Positions 1 through 8,758 of a stretch of DNA of 64,000 nucleotides are shown one piece after another. Where the stretch lies: NCBI RefSeq assembly GCF_018499875.1, contig NZ_JAHBAY010000014.1:1-64000 (forward strand), read 5' to 3'. The stretch's first letter is position 1; every line of letters starts with the position of its first letter. Position numbers and translations under genes: made by a program. The DNA comes from Kineosporia corallincola (GTDB taxonomy: Bacteria; Actinomycetota; Actinomycetes; Actinomycetales; Kineosporiaceae). The notes beneath the pieces are model-generated. The model was not told the DNA's origin. It searched no databases and was given only the letters and a program-made list of their open reading frames with translations.

Positions 1-171
1 AAGGGGGATGGCGTACGCCTCATATCCGCCATCAGTTGCTACTAGGGGTAGGGCCGGGTGAACCGCCTACGCTGCCCACCCGATGACGCCTGGGTGGAAG
101 GAAGCGCAATGACGGCAACGCGGCCCGCTGACACGCTGAATCGGGATCGGCGATCCCGTCATCGTGGTGGT

Positions 172-468
172 TCACCAGCCTGATCCCTCGACGACGGGTA
201 TCGAGGGCTGGCGGCGCCACCAGCGCCAGGACTTGCGGGTACGAGCGAATTGAATGCCGACGGCCATCGGACGGCCGAGCACCGGGTCCCCAGCCACCAG
301 GTAGGTGACCACATCGCCGGCCCTGAAGGGCGGCTTGTCAGCTGTCACCGAATCGATGGTGAAGGACAGAGGTACGGACGGGGTGCTGCCGGGCTCCGGC
401 TGAAGTTCGCCGGCCCCGAACTGGCCACACCACACAACGACGCCCCGTTGTCTTTCGTCCGCGCCCAC
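172..468 (-). CDS. possible small hypothetical protein
   Basis: An open frame of 98 codons on the minus strand. Its second half reads like real protein: alternating hydrophobic and polar residues (FRAGDVVTYLVAGDPVLG) and then a basic, Trp-rich tail (SWRWWRRQ). I recognise no family. There is no convincing ribosome binding site at 468, so the first residues may be spurious. It lies downstream of another weak minus-strand coding stretch (549-745), and the two could be pieces of one decayed gene. It could equally be chance: the region lacks an operon context. Confidence 0.3.
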   Translation of the reverse strand: MGADERQRGVVVWCGQFGAGELQPEPGSTPSVPLSFTIDSVTADKPPFRAGDVVTYLVAGDPVLGRPMAVGIQFARTRKSWRWWRRQPSIPVVEGSGW

Positions 469-548
469 CGCCGCCCCTCAGACCTGAGTCGCTGACCGAT
501 CTGCTGGACCGGCATTCATCCCGGCAGTCGGCTCGGCCACATCAACCT

Positions 549-745
549 TTACCCGATGTCGCCCGTTCGGCGGAACCGCCACTGCCCTTGGGCGTCAGCG
601 AACATCAGACGCACCGCCAGCACAGCCCCTCGCGGGTGATCCTGGACCGGTGACCTGACGGGTAGCGTCTCGGGTACGTCTCGGGTGATCTGCCACAGCT
701 GCCGGGCCCTGGACCGAGGCTCGACCGGGCATGCGACGCCCACCC
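549..745 (-). pseudogene. possible remnant of a minus-strand gene
   Basis: The minus strand reads as a protein-like C-terminus (for example RARQLWQITRDVPETL, then AVRLMFADAQGQWRFR) before a stop at 549. The part of the frame upstream of about 745 is Pro/Arg-rich and looks non-coding. No start with a ribosome binding site is evident. I read it as a 5'-decayed gene fragment of unknown family. Alternatively it is a chance open frame. Confidence 0.22.
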
Positions 746-925
746 GGTCCACGAGCGGCGGCCGGCCGGGGATCGTCGGCGTCGATGGCGAAGTCGCTCG
801 GCACTGAGCGCCACCTACACGCCTAGAAGATCCGTAACGCCAGGCTGCGTGAAGGGGGGGACAAAACAGATGGATCGGGCTCAATGGCCCGATCCCTGAG
901 TAGCGCATGTGTGCACTGCGGTTGT

Positions 926-1009
926 GTCCGAGGGGGGACTTGAACCCCCACGCCCGATAAAGGGCACTAGCACCTCAAGCTAGCGCGTCTGCCATTCCGC
1001 CACCCGGAC
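926..1009 (-). tRNA. tRNA-Leu (anticodon GAG)
   Basis: Reading the minus strand from 1009 to 926 gives an 84-nt class II tRNA. The acceptor stem is GTCCGGG paired with CTCGGAC (one G-T pair). The D-arm is GTGGCGGAATGGCAGACGC. The anticodon stem CTAGC/GCTAG encloses loop TTGAGGT with anticodon GAG. A long leucine-type variable arm and a T-arm with GGTTCAAGTCC follow. The 3' CCA is not encoded, as is usual in actinobacteria. Confidence 0.95.
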
Positions 1010-1713
1010 TTGCTTATTCATTTGTTTTGCTGTCTTCGGGGGGCTGCCCTTCCAACGATCTGAAGACTAGCATGAACGCGAGGTGTCCGTTGCACGCCCC
1101 TTGCCGTCCTGGCGAGCCGGGCGCCTGAGGCACGTCTTCTCTTCGGAGCGTCACCTTCGCGCTACTCGTCGTTGACGGGTTGCCTCGGTGTGGCTCGGCT
1201 CTGGCGGGTCTGGCTCGGTCGCCCGTGGGGTTCCTGGGTGCCGGTATCCGGCGGCGCGGCTTCTGCGAGGGGCGCAACGAGAGCCCATCAGGCCGGGGCC
1301 ACGGGCGGCTGCCGCCGCGAGCGGCCGCCTCAATATCTCACCCCGCCACGCCCTACCCGCCAGGTCACGCCCGACTCACCCTGCCACGCCATGCCCCGCC
1401 CACGCCCCGCCACGCCCTGACCTGCCAGGTCACGCCCCACCCGCAACGCCATGCCGTGCCCCACACCCCGCCCCGCCCATGCCCCGCCAGGTCATGCCAG
1501 ACCGCGGTCCGGGAAACCCCCGGTGGCAAGGCAATTTCGGGAGAGCGCCCCGGTGCTGCACTCCGCATGCTCACCCGGCAGCCGGGTCTGGACGTCCCCG
1601 GCGGCCGATGTGCCTACTGGATGGCTGGAGGGCACATGCAGGCGAGGCACGGGACGGGGCGCATGCGGCATTTCGACGGCCACTCCTCTACCGGCGGCGC
1701 GGGGGAGGGGGCG
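1010..1713. other. intergenic stretch between tRNA-Leu and the beta-protein gene
   Basis: About 700 bases that hold the C-rich repeat at 1338-1500 and no gene I can support. Open frames here are Pro/Arg/His-rich products of base composition. The beta-protein frame stays open upstream to 1180 but loses protein character before about residue position 1660. Confidence 0.5.
1338..1500. repeat. C-rich imperfect tandem repeat, about 63-bp period, three copies
   Basis: The 13-mer GCCAGGTCACGCC occurs at 1359-1371 and 1424-1436, and with one mismatch at 1486-1498. The intervening sequence is built from short CACGCC/ATGCCCCGCC words. The strand asymmetry is extreme: long runs of C with almost no G on the plus strand. 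It lies between the tRNA-Leu gene and the beta-protein gene and is probably not translated, although it is open in two frames. Confidence 0.7.
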
Positions 1714-2766
1714 GTGTACGTGCCCGTGCTCCAGGCCCACGCGGGGGAACTGGCCGCCCTGAAGAGGATGAGCGCCGGCACCCGCGCTCGCACCTGCCCC
1801 CTGCTGGAGATCGTCCCCGACAGCGGGTTCAGGCTGCACCAGCCGGGTGGGCTCCGGGACTGGTTCGAGGTGCTCGCCGCGAACTGGCCGCAACGGGTGA
1901 TGGTGGACGGCCACCATCTGCGGCCCCCGGAGACGCGCGGCCGGACGGGCCTGGGGACGATCGTCGAGGAGGCCCGGGGGCTGGCCGGGCAGATGGTTCC
2001 GGTGATCCGGCTCGACGCCGACGAGCCGACCCGTGCCGATGCCCGCGCGGCCCTCAGAACGAACGAGAACGGGATCGCCGTCCGGATCCGGGTCGGCCCC
2101 CGCGAGCTGGTGACGGCCGGCGAGGAACTCATCCTGCGATTGCGGGCCCTGCTGGGACAGATCCGGGCCACGGTGGCGTCGGTGGATCTGGTGATCGACC
2201 TGGAGCTGGTGGAGGACGATGCCGTCGCCCGTCTCGCCGCACGGCATCTGAGCCGCTTCATCGACCGGCTGCCCGCCGTGCAGTCCTACCGCTCGGTGAT
2301 CGTGACCTCCGGGACCTTCCCGCCCCATCTGGGCAAGGTGCGTTCCTGGACCCTGACCCCGATCATTCGCTACGACGTCGCCGTGTGGGAGTTCCTGAAA
2401 GCCGAGCAACCGCAGCGGATGCCGGTCTACGGCGACTACGCGATCAGCCATCCGGTCCGATATGCCCCGTCGTCGGGCAACTGGCGGCCCGCACCCCAGC
2501 TGCGCTACACCACGCCGATGAACTGGCTGGTCCTGCGCGGAACCCAGCGAGGTGACCCGCGGCGTCACGGCCAGTTCTTCGAGATCTGCCGGCAGATCAG
2601 TCAGCACCCGGACTTCTCCGACGGTCTGGGCCCGGCCGACCGGTGCATCGCCGAACCCGAGCGTCACCTCGCCGGCCCGGGCGGCGGAAAGCTCTGGAAG
2701 GAGCTGGGCATCGCTCATCACGCCGACTTCGTCGTGGACTCCATCGGCCGTTCCGGCCTGCCCTGA
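1714..2766 (+). CDS. T4 beta-protein family protein
   Basis: A 350-residue protein whose N-terminus (VYVPVLQAHAGELAALKRM, then PLLEIVPDSG) matches my knowledge of the phage T4 'beta protein' family. Members of this family begin almost directly with a Y-V-P-x-L-x-A-K/H-x-G-E-L strand and are near this length. Later blocks (LPAVQSYRSVIVTSGTFP; YGDYAISHPV; PAPQLRYT) fit the TIM-barrel-like pattern of that family. I chose GTG 1714 because GGGGGAGGGG sits just upstream and the family motif starts there. ATG 1663 and GTG/ATG codons further upstream are in frame and possible. The molecular function of the family is unknown; members occur in phages and in bacterial accessory regions, sometimes near defence genes. 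It is followed 89 bp later by the STM4015 operon on the same strand. Confidence 0.72.
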   Translation: MYVPVLQAHAGELAALKRMSAGTRARTCPLLEIVPDSGFRLHQPGGLRDWFEVLAANWPQRVMVDGHHLRPPETRGRTGLGTIVEEARGLAGQMVPVIRLDADEPTRADARAALRTNENGIAVRIRVGPRELVTAGEELILRLRALLGQIRATVASVDLVIDLELVEDDAVARLAARHLSRFIDRLPAVQSYRSVIVTSGTFPPHLGKVRSWTLTPIIRYDVAVWEFLKAEQPQRMPVYGDYAISHPVRYAPSSGNWRPAPQLRYTTPMNWLVLRGTQRGDPRRHGQFFEICRQISQHPDFSDGLGPADRCIAEPERHLAGPGGGKLWKELGIAHHADFVVDSIGRSGLP

Positions 2767-2855
2767 CGGGCGCGATTCAGGGGCGCACGTGCCCGGACGG
2801 TACGGTGCAGGCGTACTCATCACCCGCTCCGTGCCGGACCAGCGAGGAAACCTCT

Positions 2856-3785
2856 GTGATCAGCGAGTATCTGACCAGTTTCGCCGGGCTGCCGGTGCAT
2901 TCGGACGACGACGAGGAGACGCCGGAGAACGCCTTGGCGGTCGCCTGGCGGATCTCGGTCGACTACGACTCCCCGGAGGTCGAGTTCGAGACGCAACTGG
3001 ACCAGGTGCTGGAACACACCGGTCCGGGCGGCCCCGTCGCGCTGGTCCTGGGGCAGTGGGGTGAGGCCTACGAGAACAAGGTGCCGCTGAACCTGCTGAT
3101 CGACCGGGCCGGCCGGATGGGTTCTCTGCGGGCGCTCTTCGTCGGCGACCTGATCTCCGAGGACTGCGAGATCTCCTGGATCGTGCAGGGGGACTACACG
3201 CCCCTGCTGGCGGCCTTCCCGCAGCTGGAGCGTCTGTGGATCCGCGGCGGCAACGAACTGGAGATCCAGCCGCTGCGTCACGAAGCGCTGCTGGAACTCG
3301 TCGTGCAGGCGGGAGGCACCCCGCCGGCGTTCGTCCGGGCGGTCGGCGAGTGCGACCTGCCGCGTCTGGAGTCTCTCGAACTGTGGCTCGGCACCGAAGA
3401 TTACGAGGGTGGGGCCACCCCGGAAGACCTCGCCCCGGTGTTGCAGGGCAAAGTCTTCCCGAAGCTCACCCGGCTCGGGCTGCGCAACGCCGAGAACGCC
3501 GACGAGATCGCCGCTGCCGTGGCAGCCGCCCCGGTGGTGGGCCGCCTGAGCGAGCTGGACCTCTCGCTGGGCACGCTCGGCGACGTGGGCGTGCGGGCGC
3601 TGTCGGCCGGTCAGTCGCTGGCCCACCTGGACGTGCTCGACCTGCACCACCACTTCGCCGGCCCGGACGTGGCCCGGCACCTGGTGGACGCGCTGCCCGG
3701 CACCCGGGTGGACGTCTCGGACGTCCAGACCGAGGACGACGAGGAGGACGAGCGGTACCGCCGGTTCATCTCGGTCTCGGAATGA
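2856..3785 (+). CDS. STM4015 family protein (leucine-rich-repeat-like)
   Basis: 309 residues, first gene of a five-gene operon matching the conserved Salmonella-type STM4015-STM4011 order. The sequence holds repeated leucine-rich segments (FPQLERLWIRGGNELEIQ; LPRLESLELWLGTEDY; FPKLTRLGLRNAENA; LSELDLSLGTLGDVGVRAL; LAHLDVLDLHHHF) that would form a short LRR-like solenoid, and an acidic tail with many Asp/Glu. GTG 2856 was chosen because GAGGAAA lies about 6 nt upstream and the family begins near this residue. Its stop overlaps the start of the next gene (ATGA), so translation is coupled. Function is unknown; as an LRR protein it may act as the binding or scaffolding member of the operon. Confidence 0.85.
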   Translation: MISEYLTSFAGLPVHSDDDEETPENALAVAWRISVDYDSPEVEFETQLDQVLEHTGPGGPVALVLGQWGEAYENKVPLNLLIDRAGRMGSLRALFVGDLISEDCEISWIVQGDYTPLLAAFPQLERLWIRGGNELEIQPLRHEALLELVVQAGGTPPAFVRAVGECDLPRLESLELWLGTEDYEGGATPEDLAPVLQGKVFPKLTRLGLRNAENADEIAAAVAAAPVVGRLSELDLSLGTLGDVGVRALSAGQSLAHLDVLDLHHHFAGPDVARHLVDALPGTRVDVSDVQTEDDEEDERYRRFISVSE

Positions 3786-4867
3786 GCGCCGGGCTGCGGC
3801 TGGCGGTCGTGGGCAACCCGGCGAACCGGCGGGTGGCGATGTTTCTCGAGGCGGCCCGGGCCGGCGGACTGGCCGATCCGCAGGTGTTCGCCTGGAGCGA
3901 CGTCCTGAGCTCGGGACCGGTGCCCGGGCCGGGGACGCTGGTGCGCATCGACTCGCCCGGTGAGGACGCGCGGGTGGACCGGTTGCTGCGCGGCCTGGGG
4001 GCGGGTGGGCCGGTCCGGGAGGCCGCGCACGGCGAGATCCTCGGGCTGGCCGACGCTCATGCCGGCCTGCGGGTGGGACTGGAACGGATTGCCGCCGGCG
4101 GCGGGACACTGCTGAACCCGGTGCGGGACGTGCTGGTCATGGGGGACAAACGGCGCACCCACGCTCTGCTCGCCTCGCGGTCGGTCCCGGTACCGCCCGC
4201 GCTGGCGCCGGTGCACGACTGGGACGGTCTGCGCTCGCACATGCGGGACGCCGGCTGGTCCCGGGTGTTCGTCAAGCCCGCTTTCGGGTCGTCCGCCTCC
4301 GGCGTGCTGGCGCTGAACCTGTCCGGCACCAGGGTTTCCGCGGTCACCTCGGTGGAACGGACGCCGGACGGGCGGCTGTTCAACAACCTGCGGGTGCGCC
4401 GCTGCACCAGCCCGGCCGAGGTGGGGGCGATCGTCGACCGGCTCGCCCCGGACGGCCTGCACGTCGAGCGCTGGTTCCCCAAGGCGTCCCTGGCCGGTCG
4501 GGTGCTGGATCTGCGGGTCGTGGTGACCGCCGGCCGGCCCCGTCACATCGTCGTGCGCACCTCCGCGCACGCCATCACCAATCTGCATCTGGGCAATGCC
4601 CGCGGTGACCTCGGGGCGGTCCGGGCCGCGGCCGGGACCACGGCGTGGGAAGAGGCGATGCGCACCTGCGAGCGGGTCGCGGCCTGTTTCCCGGGCAGCC
4701 TGCACGTCGGTGTGGACCTGATGTTCGCCCCGTCGTGGCGTCGGCACGCGGTGGCCGAGGTCAATGCGTTCGGCGACCTGCTGCCCCGGGTCCTGGCCGA
4801 CGGCCGGGACACCTACGGCGACCAGATCGAGGCACTGAAGAAGAAAGAGCTCGCGTGCGCCATCTGA
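3782..4867 (+). CDS. STM4014 family ATP-grasp enzyme
   Basis: 361 residues. The N-terminal Rossmann-like segment starts LRLAVVGNPANRRV. A central ATP-grasp core is visible: MGDKRRTHALLASRSVPVPP (substrate-side loop), VFVKPAFGSSASGV (the Lys and Gly-rich ATP-binding loop) and a C-terminal VGVDLMFAP...AEVNAFGDLLPR (acidic metal ligands and Asn). ATP-grasp enzymes ligate a carboxylate to an amine or thiol through an acyl phosphate. The substrate of this family is unknown. The start ATG overlaps the STM4015 stop by 4 bases and the 3' end overlaps the next GTG. Context with two radical SAM enzymes suggests modification of a small molecule or peptide. Confidence 0.88.
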   Translation: MSAGLRLAVVGNPANRRVAMFLEAARAGGLADPQVFAWSDVLSSGPVPGPGTLVRIDSPGEDARVDRLLRGLGAGGPVREAAHGEILGLADAHAGLRVGLERIAAGGGTLLNPVRDVLVMGDKRRTHALLASRSVPVPPALAPVHDWDGLRSHMRDAGWSRVFVKPAFGSSASGVLALNLSGTRVSAVTSVERTPDGRLFNNLRVRRCTSPAEVGAIVDRLAPDGLHVERWFPKASLAGRVLDLRVVVTAGRPRHIVVRTSAHAITNLHLGNARGDLGAVRAAAGTTAWEEAMRTCERVAACFPGSLHVGVDLMFAPSWRRHAVAEVNAFGDLLPRVLADGRDTYGDQIEALKKKELACAI

Positions 4868-5652
4868 TCGGAAGTCACGACGTGCTCCTCGTGACCCTGG
4901 ACACCCTGCGCTACGACGTGGCGGTCGAGCGGCTCGAACAGGGCCGCACCCCGCACCTCGCCCGGGTCCTGCCGGGCGGGGCATGGCAGAAGCGGCACAG
5001 CCCGGCCAGTTTCACCTACGCGGCGCACCAGGCCTTCTTCGCCGGGTTCCTGCCGACCCCGGTGACCCCGGGTCCGCACGAGCGGTTGTTCGCGGCCCGG
5101 TTCCCGGGCAGCGAGACCAGCGGGGCGGACACCTACGTCTTCGACGCGCCCGATCTGCCGACGGCGCTGACCGCGGCCGGGTACCACACCGTCTGCCTCG
5201 GGGGAGTGGGCTTCTTCAACCCGGCCTCCGCGCTCGGGCGGGTGCTGCCGGGGTTGTTCTCCGAGGCGCACTGGGAGCGGGATTTCGGGGTCACGGCCCC
5301 GGACTGCCTCGGCGCCCAGGTGGACCGTCTCGCGTCCGTCATCGCCGAGACCTCGCCGGGCAGGCCGCTGTTCACCTTCGTCAACGTGGCCGCCCTGCAC
5401 CAGCCCAACCGGCACTACCTGCCCGGCGCCGCCCAGGACAGCCGGGAGAGTCACGGGGCCGCGCTGGAGTACGTCGATTCTGTGTTGCCCCGGCTGTTCG
5501 ACCTGGTCACCGGCCGGGGCCGGCCCTGCCAGGTGATCATCTGCTCCGACCACGGCACGCTGTACGGCGAGGACGGGCACACCGGGCACCGGGTCGCCCA
5601 CGAGCAGGTGTGGACGGTGCCCTACGCGGACTTCGTGCTGGAGGCGTCATGA
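4855..5652 (+). CDS. STM4013 family sulfatase/alkaline-phosphatase-fold hydrolase
   Basis: 265 residues. The alkaline phosphatase superfamily pattern is seen in LLVTLDTLRYDVAV (first metal-binding Asp), SPASFTYAAHQAFFAGF (position of the catalytic nucleophile; Ser/Thr available) and CSDHGTLYGEDGHTGHRVAH (C-terminal metal-binding Asp/His cluster). There is no C-x-P-x-R sulfatase signature, so it is more likely a phosphoesterase/phosphonate-type hydrolase than a formylglycine sulfatase. Start GTG 4855 lies within the end of the preceding gene and is the natural start of the family (R-H-L-I-G-S-H-D). Short for the superfamily. Member of the STM4011-4015 operon; substrate unknown. Confidence 0.85.
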   Translation: MRHLIGSHDVLLVTLDTLRYDVAVERLEQGRTPHLARVLPGGAWQKRHSPASFTYAAHQAFFAGFLPTPVTPGPHERLFAARFPGSETSGADTYVFDAPDLPTALTAAGYHTVCLGGVGFFNPASALGRVLPGLFSEAHWERDFGVTAPDCLGAQVDRLASVIAETSPGRPLFTFVNVAALHQPNRHYLPGAAQDSRESHGAALEYVDSVLPRLFDLVTGRGRPCQVIICSDHGTLYGEDGHTGHRVAHEQVWTVPYADFVLEAS

Positions 5653-6953
5653 GCCTCGACGGTTCCCCGTATCAGGGCTACCTGTACGCCTATCCGCACA
5701 AGACCGCCTACCGACGGCTGGAGCCCCGGCCCCTGCTGAGCGAGGTGTGGGCGCACGAGCCCACCTCGGCGCTGTTCGCCTACGTCCACATCCCGTTCTG
5801 CGAGATCCGTTGCGGCTTCTGCAATCTCTTCACCCGAACCCGGCCGCCCGCGGAACAGGTCACCGCATATCTCGCCCAGATCGACCGGCAGGCCCGCGCG
5901 GTGCGGGACGCCCTCGGCGACCGGCCGGCCTTCGCCCGCCTGGCGATCGGCGGTGGCACCCCGACCTATCTCACGGCGCCGGAACTGGAGCGGCTGTTCG
6001 CCGTCGTCGGGGGCACCCTGGGAGCGGCCGGTGTCCCGGCGACGGTCGAGACCTCGCCGGCCACAGCCACTCCCGACCGGATGGCGGTCCTGGCCGATCA
6101 CGGCGTCACCCGGGTCAGCATCGGGGTGCAGAGCTTCCTGGAGTCCGAGGCCCGCGCCGCGGTCCGCCCGCAGAAGCCGAGTGAGGTGCAGTCCGCTCTG
6201 GAGACCATCCGGGCCGGCGGCGTCCCCGCACTGAACCTCGACCTGATCTACGGCATCGACGGGCAGACCCGCGAGAGCTGGCACGTGTCACTCACCCAGG
6301 CGCTGCGCTGGCACCCCGAGGAGATCTTTCTCTACCCGCTGTACGTGCGCCCGCTCACCGGGCTGGACCGGCGGGCCAGGACCGTCGCCGACTGGGACGC
6401 GCAGCGTCTGGACCTGTACCGGTATGCCGTCGACTTTCTGAAAGACGCCGGATACGTGCAGGACTCGATGCGTCAGTTCCGCCGGGCCGACGCCCCGGCC
6501 GACGAGGCCCCCGACTACAGCTGCCAGGACGACGGCATGGTCGGCCTCGGCTGCGGGGCCCGTTCCTACACCCGCGACCTGCACTACTCCTTCGACTACG
6601 CGGTCAGTGTGCCCGAGGTGCGGGCCGTGATCGACGACTACGTGGCCCGCCCGGCCGGCGACTTCCGTTACGCCGAGTTCGGTTTCAACCTGGACGAGGG
6701 GGAGCAGCGGCGGCGCTGGCTGGTCAAGTCGCTGCTGCGCGCCGAGGGGATCGATTCCGCCGCCTACGAGAAGCGTTTCGGCACCCGTCACGACGACGAC
6801 TTCCCGCAGCTGCGCGACCTGACCGAGCGCGGCTGGCTGGAGGCCGGCCACACCCGGCTGACCGCCGAAGGTCTCGCGCACTCCGACTCCGTCGGACCGT
6901 GGCTGGTCTCCGGTCCGGTGCGGGCCGCGATGGCCGCCCACACCCTGCGATGA
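5649..6953 (+). CDS. STM4012 family radical SAM protein (HemN/HemW-like)
   Basis: 434 residues. The radical SAM cluster motif C-x3-C-x2-C is at residues 51-58 (FCEIRCGFCN), preceded by YVHIPF as in oxygen-independent coproporphyrinogen oxidase relatives. GGGTPTYL (SAM binding), ISIGVQSF and LNLDLIYGIDGQT follow in the HemN/HemW order. A C-terminal HemN-like domain begins around residue 350 (EGEQRRRWLVKSLLR). It binds a [4Fe-4S] cluster and cleaves SAM to a 5'-deoxyadenosyl radical; heme-chaperone activity is possible but operon context argues for a dedicated role. ATG 5649 overlaps the previous stop. Confidence 0.9.
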   Translation: MSLDGSPYQGYLYAYPHKTAYRRLEPRPLLSEVWAHEPTSALFAYVHIPFCEIRCGFCNLFTRTRPPAEQVTAYLAQIDRQARAVRDALGDRPAFARLAIGGGTPTYLTAPELERLFAVVGGTLGAAGVPATVETSPATATPDRMAVLADHGVTRVSIGVQSFLESEARAAVRPQKPSEVQSALETIRAGGVPALNLDLIYGIDGQTRESWHVSLTQALRWHPEEIFLYPLYVRPLTGLDRRARTVADWDAQRLDLYRYAVDFLKDAGYVQDSMRQFRRADAPADEAPDYSCQDDGMVGLGCGARSYTRDLHYSFDYAVSVPEVRAVIDDYVARPAGDFRYAEFGFNLDEGEQRRRWLVKSLLRAEGIDSAAYEKRFGTRHDDDFPQLRDLTERGWLEAGHTRLTAEGLAHSDSVGPWLVSGPVRAAMAAHTLR

Positions 6954-7846
6954 GCGTCTTCCTCGGCCTGCCGGGCGCGTCGCCGGTGCCGTCAGTGCCG
7001 TCGGTGCCGGATCGCCTGTCGGTCCTCTACCGGGGGCCGCTGGCCAGCTGCAACTACGACTGCCCGTACTGCCCGTTCGCCAAGCGGGTCGACCCGCCGC
7101 CCCTGCTCCGCGAAGACCGCGCCGCGCTGGGCCGTTTCGTCGACTGGGTGGTGGAAACGACGGACGTGCGGCTGTCGATCCTGTTCACGCCGTGGGGCGA
7201 GGGGCTCATCCGCTCCTGGTACCGCGAGGCGATCGTGCGGCTGTCGCACCAGGACCACGTGGACCGGGTGTCGATCCAGACCAACCTGGCCGCCCGGGTG
7301 GACTGGATGGCCGACGCCGCGCCGACGGCCGCGCTCTGGGCCACCTACCATCCCGGGCAGGTCACCCTGGAGCGGTTCCTGGCCCGCTGCCGGCGTCTGG
7401 ACGAGATCGGGCGCCGATACTCGGTGGGCGTGGTCGGGCTGCCCGGGCACCACGAGGCCGCCCTGGAGCTGCGCGCGGCCCTGGAACCGTCCGTCTACCT
7501 GTGGGTGAACGCCGCCGAGGGGCACACCTACTCGCCTGAGGAAGAGGCCCGCTGGACGGCCCTGGACCCGCGCTTCGGTGACAGCGTGCGTCCTCACGTC
7601 TCGTTCGGGCAGCCCTGCCACGCCGGGGAGAGCGCCGTCTCGGTGATCGGGGACGGCACGGTGCGCCGCTGCCACTTCATCGACACCCCGCTGGGCAACC
7701 TCTACGACGGCAGCTGGCGGCAGGCGCTGCGACCGAGACCGTGCACCAACCGGATCTGCGACTGCCACATCGGTTACGTACATCTCAAGCCCCTGGGACT
7801 GTACGACGTGTACGGGCCGGGCGTGCTGGAGCGGATCCTCGCCTGA
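6950..7846 (+). CDS. STM4011 family radical SAM protein
   Basis: 298 residues. C-x3-C-x2-C at residues 34-41 (CNYDCPYCPF) binds the [4Fe-4S] cluster. The rest follows a TIM-barrel radical SAM layout (LFTPWGEGL, VSIQTNLAAR, LWATYHPGQVTLERF). A Cys-rich C-terminus (GTVRRCHFIDTPLGNLY, then CTNRICDCHIGYVHL) resembles the SPASM/auxiliary cluster region that some peptide-modifying members use. Last gene of the STM4015-4011 operon; its ATG overlaps the STM4012 stop. Having two distinct radical SAM enzymes side by side suggests two successive radical steps on one substrate. No candidate precursor peptide was found nearby. Confidence 0.9.
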   Translation: MSVFLGLPGASPVPSVPSVPDRLSVLYRGPLASCNYDCPYCPFAKRVDPPPLLREDRAALGRFVDWVVETTDVRLSILFTPWGEGLIRSWYREAIVRLSHQDHVDRVSIQTNLAARVDWMADAAPTAALWATYHPGQVTLERFLARCRRLDEIGRRYSVGVVGLPGHHEAALELRAALEPSVYLWVNAAEGHTYSPEEEARWTALDPRFGDSVRPHVSFGQPCHAGESAVSVIGDGTVRRCHFIDTPLGNLYDGSWRQALRPRPCTNRICDCHIGYVHLKPLGLYDVYGPGVLERILA

Positions 7847-7987
7847 CGCCGAATGCCGCGGAAGATGTCTCGGTATTTCCAGCGTCGTCTCCGCCGCATC
7901 GAGCAATTCCCGGGCGGAGTGACCTTCACTCCGGCCACGTCCCGGCCGAACTGCTGAGGGGGAGGATCTCAGAAGGGACCGGACACG

Positions 7988-8755
7988 GTGGTCAGTCGCC
8001 GCGAGTTGTTTCGAGGAGCCCTGCTGGCCGGGGGCGGGCTGGGCACCGGGGCGGCGGCGGGCGAACTGTTCGACGAGGCCGAACCACCGCCCCTGAACGG
8101 CGGTCACGCGGCCGCCGCCGACAAGCTCGGCCGGCTGTCCCGCGGCGACGTCAGGATCCACTACCGCGTCAGTACCGGGACCAGGGTGGCGGCTCTGACG
8201 TTCGACGACGGACCTCTGCCGAACTGGACCCCGCGTTTTCTCGACGCACTGGACGAGGCCGGGGTGCCGGCCACCTTCTTCCTGGTCGGCAAGCAACTCG
8301 TCGAGCACGCGAGCATCCTGCGCGGCCGCCTGGATCGGCACGAGGTCGGCAACCACTCCTGGTCGCACCCCGATCTGGCCACCCTCGACCTGGCCGCGGT
8401 CCGTCGCGAACTGGAGTCGACGCACGACGCGATCGAGAAGCACACCGGGCGCACCGCGACCCTGATGCGTCCCCCGTACGGTCATCTCGGCGGATCGACC
8501 GTGCTGGCGGCCGTGGGCATGGGGTACGACATCGTGCTGTGGTCGCGTTCGGTGGACGAACGGCGGTACGCCGGCGATCCGGCCGGGCAGGCCGCTGATT
8601 TCGTCGCCACACTCCGGCCCGGGACGATCGTGCTGGCTCACGACGCCGGTCACCGGGGCCGCCTGGTGACGCTCGGGGCCCTGCCCGCGATCGTGTCCGG
8701 TCTGCGGGCGAAGGGGTACCGGTTCGTCACGGTGTCCGAGCTTCTCCGGGACTGA
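7988..8755 (+). CDS. polysaccharide deacetylase (NodB domain), Tat-exported
   Basis: 255 residues. The N-terminus has a twin-arginine signal (SRRELFRGALLAGGGLGTGA). The NodB domain shows motif 1 LTFDDGP (catalytic Asp and metal Asp), motif 2 HEVGNHSWSHPDL (metal-binding H-x3-H), motif 3 RPPYGH and the C-terminal VLAHDAGH motif. Family members remove N-acetyl groups from peptidoglycan, chitin-like or other surface glycans. The GTG at 7988 follows AGAAGGGA and is the first start that keeps the Tat motif. It lies 141 bp after STM4011 and converges with the next gene with only 3 bp between them. Confidence 0.9.
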   Translation: MVSRRELFRGALLAGGGLGTGAAAGELFDEAEPPPLNGGHAAAADKLGRLSRGDVRIHYRVSTGTRVAALTFDDGPLPNWTPRFLDALDEAGVPATFFLVGKQLVEHASILRGRLDRHEVGNHSWSHPDLATLDLAAVRRELESTHDAIEKHTGRTATLMRPPYGHLGGSTVLAAVGMGYDIVLWSRSVDERRYAGDPAGQAADFVATLRPGTIVLAHDAGHRGRLVTLGALPAIVSGLRAKGYRFVTVSELLRD

Positions 8756-8758
8756 GGC

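Noticed and set aside
1338-1500. possible CRISPR array in the C-rich repeat
   Set aside because: The three repeats are imperfect and spacers are built from the same short words, so there are no unique spacers, and no cas genes are present.
1180-1713. N-terminal extension of the beta-protein frame
   Set aside because: The extension is Pro/His/Arg-rich and encoded by the C-rich tandem repeat, while the family motif begins at 1714 with a ribosome site in front.
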